A stretch of DNA of 64,000 nt from Bugulina stolonifera (lineage: Eukaryota; Bryozoa; Gymnolaemata; Cheilostomatida; Bugulidae), in assembly GCA_935421135.1 (NCBI GenBank), contig OW285197.1:14203223-14267222 (forward strand), given 5' to 3'. Positions 58,556 to 64,000 of the stretch are shown piece after piece; the first letter of the stretch is position 1; every line of letters starts with the position of its first letter. A program made the position numbers and the translations under genes. The notes beneath the pieces were generated by a model. That model saw only the letters and a list, made by a program, of their open reading frames with translations, did not search any database and had not been told where the DNA came from.

Positions 58556-59103
58556 TAGGCCTGCAACGATGAATCGATAACGATTCTCGATACGATTAAT
58601 TTGCAGTATTTTCAATATCGATTCATTGCACTCAATTTTCGATTCTTGTTAAATATATACTTAGTCTTGGTAATCCCAAGTTATAACCATAGCATGGTGG
58701 CGGAGCGCTCGCTTTACAAACGTGTGGTCATGAGTTTGAGTCTCAGTGAAGCACAACTTTTTTCTAGTAATTTTGTTGGCAATAAGTGGATAGCTATAAA
58801 ATACATCATGTGCTAATATGTATTACTAATATAAGTCTATAATTATATAAATGCCCCAAACATGCAATTTGTATTTGATATTCCACACAATTAGAAGGGT
58901 ATGCTTCTGGAATCTATTCATTATACTCTTTTTAGTGATTCTAAAATGGAATTATCAACTCAACAGCTACAACTGACAGTGTTCTAAAATACTGTTGCGA
59001 AGAACTACTGCAACGTAAAGGGCATCGAATCGAAAAAATCGAAAAAGTTAATTGGCAGAATCGAAAAAATCGAAACAGTATTTTGTGAATCGTTGCAGGC
59101 CTA
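58556..59103. mobile_element. hAT-type MITE (548 bp)
   Basis: The termini TAGGCCTGCAACGAT and ATCGTTGCAGGCCTA are matching inverted repeats and are flanked by perfect 8-bp duplications. TAGG...TGCAACGA ends with 8-bp duplications are typical of hAT superfamily elements. Subterminal regions carry several ATCGATT/AATCGAA motifs in opposite orientation. There is no transposase frame; a tRNA-like SINE head lies inside. Confidence 0.93.
58690..58762 (+). mobile_element. tRNA-like SINE head inside the hAT MITE
   Basis: TGGTGGCGGAGCGCTCGC (A-box-like) and GTGGTCATGAGTTTGAGTCT (B-box-like) are spaced as in a tRNA gene. This is probably a SINE inserted in, or captured by, the MITE. Confidence 0.55.
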
Positions 59104-59111
59104 ACTCTAAT
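59104..59111. repeat. 8-bp target duplication (ACTCTAAT), right
   Basis: Direct copy of 58548-58555. Confidence 0.93.
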
Positions 59112-59477
59112 GAACAGGCTGACTATATACACACTACACATTTCAATGGGATACGATAGATATTGGCAAGTAAATTCGCCAGATTTGAAGAAAATTGCGT
59201 ATCTCGACATAAAATGACACTTTTTTCAAATACCAACATGCTCAACATAATAAGGAAAAATAATTCTGATAGATTTAAACTTGCTGCAATTGGTTAAGTT
59301 GAAATTCAAATTTAAACTTTGCTCCTTCATAATAAAAAAAACGTACAAACGCCGAAATAGCGGTTAAAATGAGCATCCAATACGGTTAAGAACAGACAAT
59401 TCTTAGCTCTAGGGAGTTTAGGGGTTATACAGAGCAAGTGGGAATTGCGCATGAAACCAGTAGTCCACTATATCTGC

Positions 59478-60109
59478 AGAGCAATGGGGCAGCGTAAAGG
59501 GCGGAGCAAACTGTGAAAAGAACCAGGACAGGGTAGGAGCATTGGCTGTGTATAGGGACACATCGTTGGAGTCGGGCTATAGTCCAGCCCAATTGCTGTT
59601 AGGAAGGTCGTTAAGGGTGGGTCTGTCAAGGATAGCCCAAAGGGAAGTCGACAAATAATAATGATAGGAGGAGGGTAAGAAACTTGGGTGATTTGGCAGT
59701 AAGTGATAAAGTCTGGGTAAAAACTTTTAATCAAGATTGTGGACGGGAGGCTAGGGTAATGGGCAGGGCCCAGGAACCGGGCAGTTATTTAGTGCACGTA
59801 GACGAAGCAGTTGTTAGGAGAAATAGAAAACACTTTGCACTAATGCCAGTAAGTGACAGTGAGACAGAAGCTGGCTCTGAAACAGAAAATGACTTAGGAG
59901 AGGAGGATCAGGGAGGGGAAGAAGAGAATATAGAACCAGAACAGGATGTTAGGATCAGAGGTGAGTCCATAGTAGAAGGGCATGAAGTTGCTCAAGGGAC
60001 AGACAGACAAAATGAACCAAGGGAGCAGAGACAGGCCGGAGTAGTGACAAGATCAGGGAGGGTGAGTAGGCCCAGCCCTAAGTACAGAGACTATGTAGTA
60101 TATAAATAA
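59478..60109 (+). pseudogene. Ty3/gypsy-type integrase C-terminal fragment
   Basis: Reading across frames, the fragment starts just at the region of the last catalytic Glu (an NGAA-type block and RAEQTVKRT). It continues with ALAVYRDTSLESGYSPAQLL, LGRSLRVGLSRIAQREVDK, then in another frame VWVKTF, SYLVHVDEAVVRRNRKHF and an acidic tail ending VTRSGRVSRPSPKYRDYVVY. This is the standard C-terminus of retroelement polyproteins of the gypsy group. Several stops and a frame change (near 59660) show decay. The two Asp of the DDE core and the reverse transcriptase are missing. Confidence 0.88.
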
Positions 60110-60217
60110 ATGGGTATGGGGCTAAGGAAAGAAGAATAAAGGGGCGGGGGTAGACAAAGGTAGTTACCGGAATGCAAAACATACATAAGCACTAGGTAAC
60201 TCGCTGAGACAACAGAA

Positions 60218-60423
60218 AAGGGGAAAAAGAAAGGGGAATGTATTGGGAGCTAGGTAAGAGGACTAAGGCTAAGGGTATAGGTAAGATTATAAGGATAGCT
60301 TGGAGATAGCTGGAGACCTAAGAAGGGGACACTTTATGGTTGAGAGTGAAGGAGAGAGGTGATACATGACAGACTAACAGTACAGGCGAAGGATATATTA
60401 AACCTGTGAGTACAGACATTACA
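60218..60423 (+). repeat. Polypurine tract and probable 3' LTR of the gypsy fragment
   Basis: AAAAGGGGAAAAAGAAAGGG at about 60218 is a polypurine tract. It is followed at 60241 by TGTATTGGGAGC and the region ends at 60423 with TTACA, giving a 183-base TGT...ACA segment. No matching 5' LTR lies in the window. Confidence 0.6.
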
Positions 60424-61295
60424 ATGATCATTAATTATATTATCATAATCATTAACATTATTTTATAGGCCTATGATCTAATGTTAATATTTAATATAAT
60501 CATTATGTTATCATTATTATTATTATTATACAAACAATGATTAATTAATTAATCATTAATCAATTATTATTAATTATAACTTTATTATAATAGTATATAA
60601 TTATAATATTTTACTATTATGATAATTATATTTAAATATTATAAGTATAATTATAATAATTAATATTTATATTTATTATATTTAATTACAAAAGAAAATT
60701 AAAAATAAATTAAATTATATTAATATTATTTATTATAATTATTATTTTTATATCATATAACATTAGTATTGATGAAGGTCCACTAGACTGAGCATATTAG
60801 TTAACTTTAAGTTTATGTAATTGGAACCAGAGGACAAAGGAAACTTTATTGCGATGCAAAACAGTCAATGATATTTTATTGTAACTATCACATGTACAAG
60901 ACATGTACGTGTCTTTTCAAAGCTGTTTTTCTTTTTTGTATAGCTTTGTATTCTTTTAACATTGATATCTGTTCAGAACAGCAATTGTACGAGAGTGAAT
61001 ACGAGTAAGACGTCACATTAAGAATATCAATAGCCCTTGATCCACAGTTCAGTATTCGGTAGTTGCTTTATCAATTAAATAAACAGAAAAGGGCTATCGG
61101 GTTGGCTCATAGATGTTTGAGGGCGGGAGGGTAATCGCGTCCGCAGCCATTTTGTGCTAATGGCGAGCGAAAAAGCGTAGTCTGCAAAAAAAAATAAAAA
61201 AATGTGTCTGCACAAAATCCCTGGATCAGTACAGTACGTGTTCAGGGATTTTACCCAAACACATAACATTTTGATATTCTGCTCTTGCTTGGAAT
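60424..61295. other. Very AT-rich segment and a hairpin
   Basis: 60480-60770 is almost pure A/T with TTAATTA/ATTATAA motifs. A hairpin with 10-bp arms (AAAATCCCTG and CAGGGATTTT) lies at 61214-61252. No gene is seen. Confidence 0.6.
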
Positions 61296-61890
61296 TAGAA
61301 CTCGAGAGTGTTAAGTACCGGCATCTCTAAACATTACATTAAATACCTGGGTGTGATCATCCAGTCTAATCTAAAGTTCACCTCTCACATGAGTTTAAAA
61401 ATTACCAAAGCTAAACGGCAACTGGGTATGGTTAGGGGGGCGGGCACTCGACAGATCAACCAAAGATGCTAAGCTACTTGCATATACTAGTCTCTGTCGG
61501 CCACACATGGAATATGCATCTGCCGTCTGGGATCCCGTCCATGATTACTAAATTACCAACATTGAAATGGTACAAAACAGTGCTGTGCGCTACATCTGTA
61601 ACTTAAAAGGTAGAGTTAGCATATTTGCTGTCCTCAAGGAACTTAATCTTGATACGCTTAGCAACCGCCGCAGGAAGAACCGACACAACCTCCTCTTACG
61701 CATTTTGGCGAATGAAGAACACCACAAAGCTCTTGCTAACACTTATGATGAGCTGATGAACAGTCGCCCTACTAATATAATTGTCACTAGAGCTACTACA
61801 AGAGGTGACCCACCCACTATCTACGCAAAAACTTCTGCTTACCATGGTAGCTTTCTGCCCAGGACTATTTATACGTGAACTTAAGTCACA
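61296..61890 (+). pseudogene. Non-LTR reverse transcriptase C-terminal remnant
   Basis: Across two frames it reads KYLGVIIQSNLKFTSHMS, then AYTSLCRPHMEYASAVWDP, then a last open frame (61567-61878) with NRRRKNRHNLLLRILANEEH and a PRTIYT end. This is the thumb and C-terminal part of jockey/CR1-like retrotransposon reverse transcriptases. A frame change near 61440 and an in-frame stop near 61550 mark it as dead. The catalytic YADD part is not present. Confidence 0.85.
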
Positions 61891-63325
61891 ATTATTTAGG
61901 TATTCAAATCGTAAGAATATCACGTGACTAAATTCGCGTTCGCACAACTGTGTTATTTATGTACAGCCTTAGTCCGCACACTCTCCGCACACTCATGCTT
62001 GTGGAAAAGTTTAATAACTTTAAATCTATTAAGTCTATCACCACCAAATAAAGTAGTATAGATTGATCACAGACCACAGGCTACATTCCCAGTGTCAATT
62101 AACCAATCACTATGCAGGATAGGCCACTGGAGCCTCTCTAAAAATCATGATTTTCATGTGGTGTTAAAACCATGTTAAACTATGAGAAAAGTTTTAATTT
62201 ACATCTAATCATGTGCAAAAATATCTAATTACCTATATTATATACTCTATTGTAGTGGATGGCTTTTAAATCTTTCAAAATAAAAAGATTAAAACCAAGC
62301 TGTATGAAAAATCATTCTCAACCATTTTTATTTTTGTATCCAATGAGATGGCCGCCTTTGACAACATAGCCAATCAGCAGCGAGCACACGTGATTTCTTG
62401 GATAGAGTTATCTTCTCATATTATGCTTAGTTGTAAACTACAATGTATCATAATACATGTACATGCATACTATGTTTTACTTGTACTACACTGATTCTAG
62501 CAAGTATTGCATAGAGTTATCTTCTCACATGCTTAGTTGCAAGCTATTAGATCATATTTTGTTCTACTTGTACACTGATTCTAACAAGTATTGCACTATG
62601 AAAGTGTTTTACATGCAATAATTATATAATGAGCTGCATGACAATGTTATTTATGTTCTTGATCCTTGTTTAGATTGGATTCTACATTTGAACTCTTGAA
62701 TATTTAAGTAACACACATCTAGCATTACATATTAGGGAACAGTCCTACCTCACAGTATTGAGTATATACATGTAAATGTATATAATATAATAATGATAAT
62801 TGTATATACATGTATGATAATTTAGATCCGTAATAGAAATAGTTGTAATTAAAAGTAATATTCTCCAGCTCTATAGTTCTATGTATGATTTAACATGTTT
62901 ATGACTACACTTAGGCATAGTACAGCATAGAATATACAATATGATATTAGGATTATTGTGTTCTGGTGATGCAGCATTTTATGTCAGAATGTTTGCCTCC
63001 TGGTCAAAGCTGATAGTGACATGTATGACTATGTAGCAAGCATGAAAAACATATATATTTTATACAGATCATAAGGTGTAATACGATTTCAATTGTTTGA
63101 CTAATTAATCGCACTTCTTTTCTGTCTTCTGTTCTACATGTAAGCCAGCTGGCTAAAGGGTAATGGTGTACTTTGCCAGCCATTATCTACATTGCGTGTG
63201 TCTCTCGCTCTCTTCATGTATTTGCTCTGTTTGTGTTCTAAAACATGAAAGTACAAGTTCAATTTTATGAGTCTTGATCTTGTAAAACCTAATTCCCCAT
63301 ATAATTGTTTCTGTGTTGGGCTGTA
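61891..63325. other. AT-rich sequence, no gene seen
   Basis: Contains local duplications (ATAGAGTTATCTTCTCA at 62402 and 62512, with similar following sequence). Nothing else is recognised. Confidence 0.45.
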
Positions 63326-63412
63326 TTATTATCATTAGTAGGCTGCATTACTATTACTAGTAGGCTGCATTACTATTACTAGTAGGCTGCATCACTATGC
63401 ACTAGTAGGCTG
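63326..63412. repeat. 24-bp tandem repeat, about four copies
   Basis: AGTAGGCTGCATTACTATTA plus CT, with variants. Confidence 0.88.
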
Positions 63413-64000
63413 GTATGAAACTACTATATTATGTACAATATATTATACAAGTTAGTAGTGAAGTACATGTACATTGCTTGGCATTATGGCTCTGCTGCAC
63501 TGCTAAGTAGCCAATAGCTGGCAAGTATAGTAGCTCTTAGTAAATAACATACCGCATGACATGACGCCGTAGGAATTATTGTCAACACTAAGCCAAGTAC
63601 GGTTTTCCCCACCTCTGGGCAGGCAATACAGCTCTTCTTTAAATCCTTATAACTTGGAAACTTTTGATAGCAGATACATAAATTATATATTAGAATGATG
63701 CTGAGAAGTTACTCTATCCATCCATGTAAAAAAAATGATAAAATTGTCATTTTGTAAAAATGGGTTAGAAACCCTAAATTATTACAATAAACATAGCAAC
63801 AAATCTATATTAGTGCAACATGTTAGCATAACATAAACATATGACCATAGTAATCTTGACAAATGCCAAAAAACAGATGAGGCGTACCCCTTGCATCAAG
63901 CTCTAGTACGTTCTAAAAAAGAAGACGTAAGACGTACATAGATAGTTACTTGATAGATAGCTATTTATAATATTTCATAATATTAAATATTACTAACTAA
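63413..64000. other. AT-rich sequence to the window end, no gene seen
   Basis: Nothing recognisable. Confidence 0.45.

Overview
The window is nuclear DNA of an invertebrate animal. It has spliced genes with GT-AG introns, two secretory-pathway genes, MITEs, tRNA-derived SINE heads, LTR and non-LTR retroelement debris, a Maverick/Polinton, and an unusually dense load of minisatellites. The background is AT-rich and low in gene density. TACATGTA-type palindromes are common, which weakly recalls sponge genomes, but I cannot name the species.

Layout. 1-20.1 kb: no recognisable gene; long minisatellites (14, 21, 65, 23, 38, 26, 13, 30 and 10 bp units) separated by unannotatable AT-rich DNA. 20.1-35.8 kb (+): one 14-exon gene for a secreted protein with signal peptide, a two-cysteine segment, a WAP domain and eight CCP/sushi domains. 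This is the architecture of nematode LEV-9 and insect Hasp, which organise synaptic receptors. 36.5-47.4 kb: a complete 10,869 bp Maverick/Polinton with 6-bp target duplications (AATATG), 5'-AG termini and inverted repeats of about 720 bp. 47.6-55.7 kb (-): an 8-exon POFUT1 gene (protein O-fucosyltransferase 1) ending in KDEL; its introns are packed with minisatellites, including a 3.3 kb array. 55.7-64 kb: no host gene seen; a SINE, an hAT-type MITE with 8-bp duplications, a Ty3/gypsy fragment with an LTR, and the C-terminal part of a non-LTR reverse transcriptase.

The Polinton carries, left to right, a 442-aa coiled-coil protein of unknown function, a single-pass membrane protein, a packaging ATPase, two small Polinton-type proteins, a DDE integrase with chromodomain, a penton-like minor capsid protein, a pVI/pX-like basic protein, a double-jelly-roll major capsid gene split by a one-base frame break, an adenain-type protease, and a small reverse-strand gene. 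Together these form a virion-making and integrating module. No protein-primed DNA polymerase B is present, although that is the usual Polinton hallmark. In the place one might look for it there is a roughly 740-bp inverted array of 31-bp units and an orphan promoter-like segment. The inverted repeats contain CCAAT boxes, a very GC-rich triplet tract with strong strand asymmetry, and a boundary that falls inside a TATA box. The element ends 195 bp past the POFUT1 stop codon.
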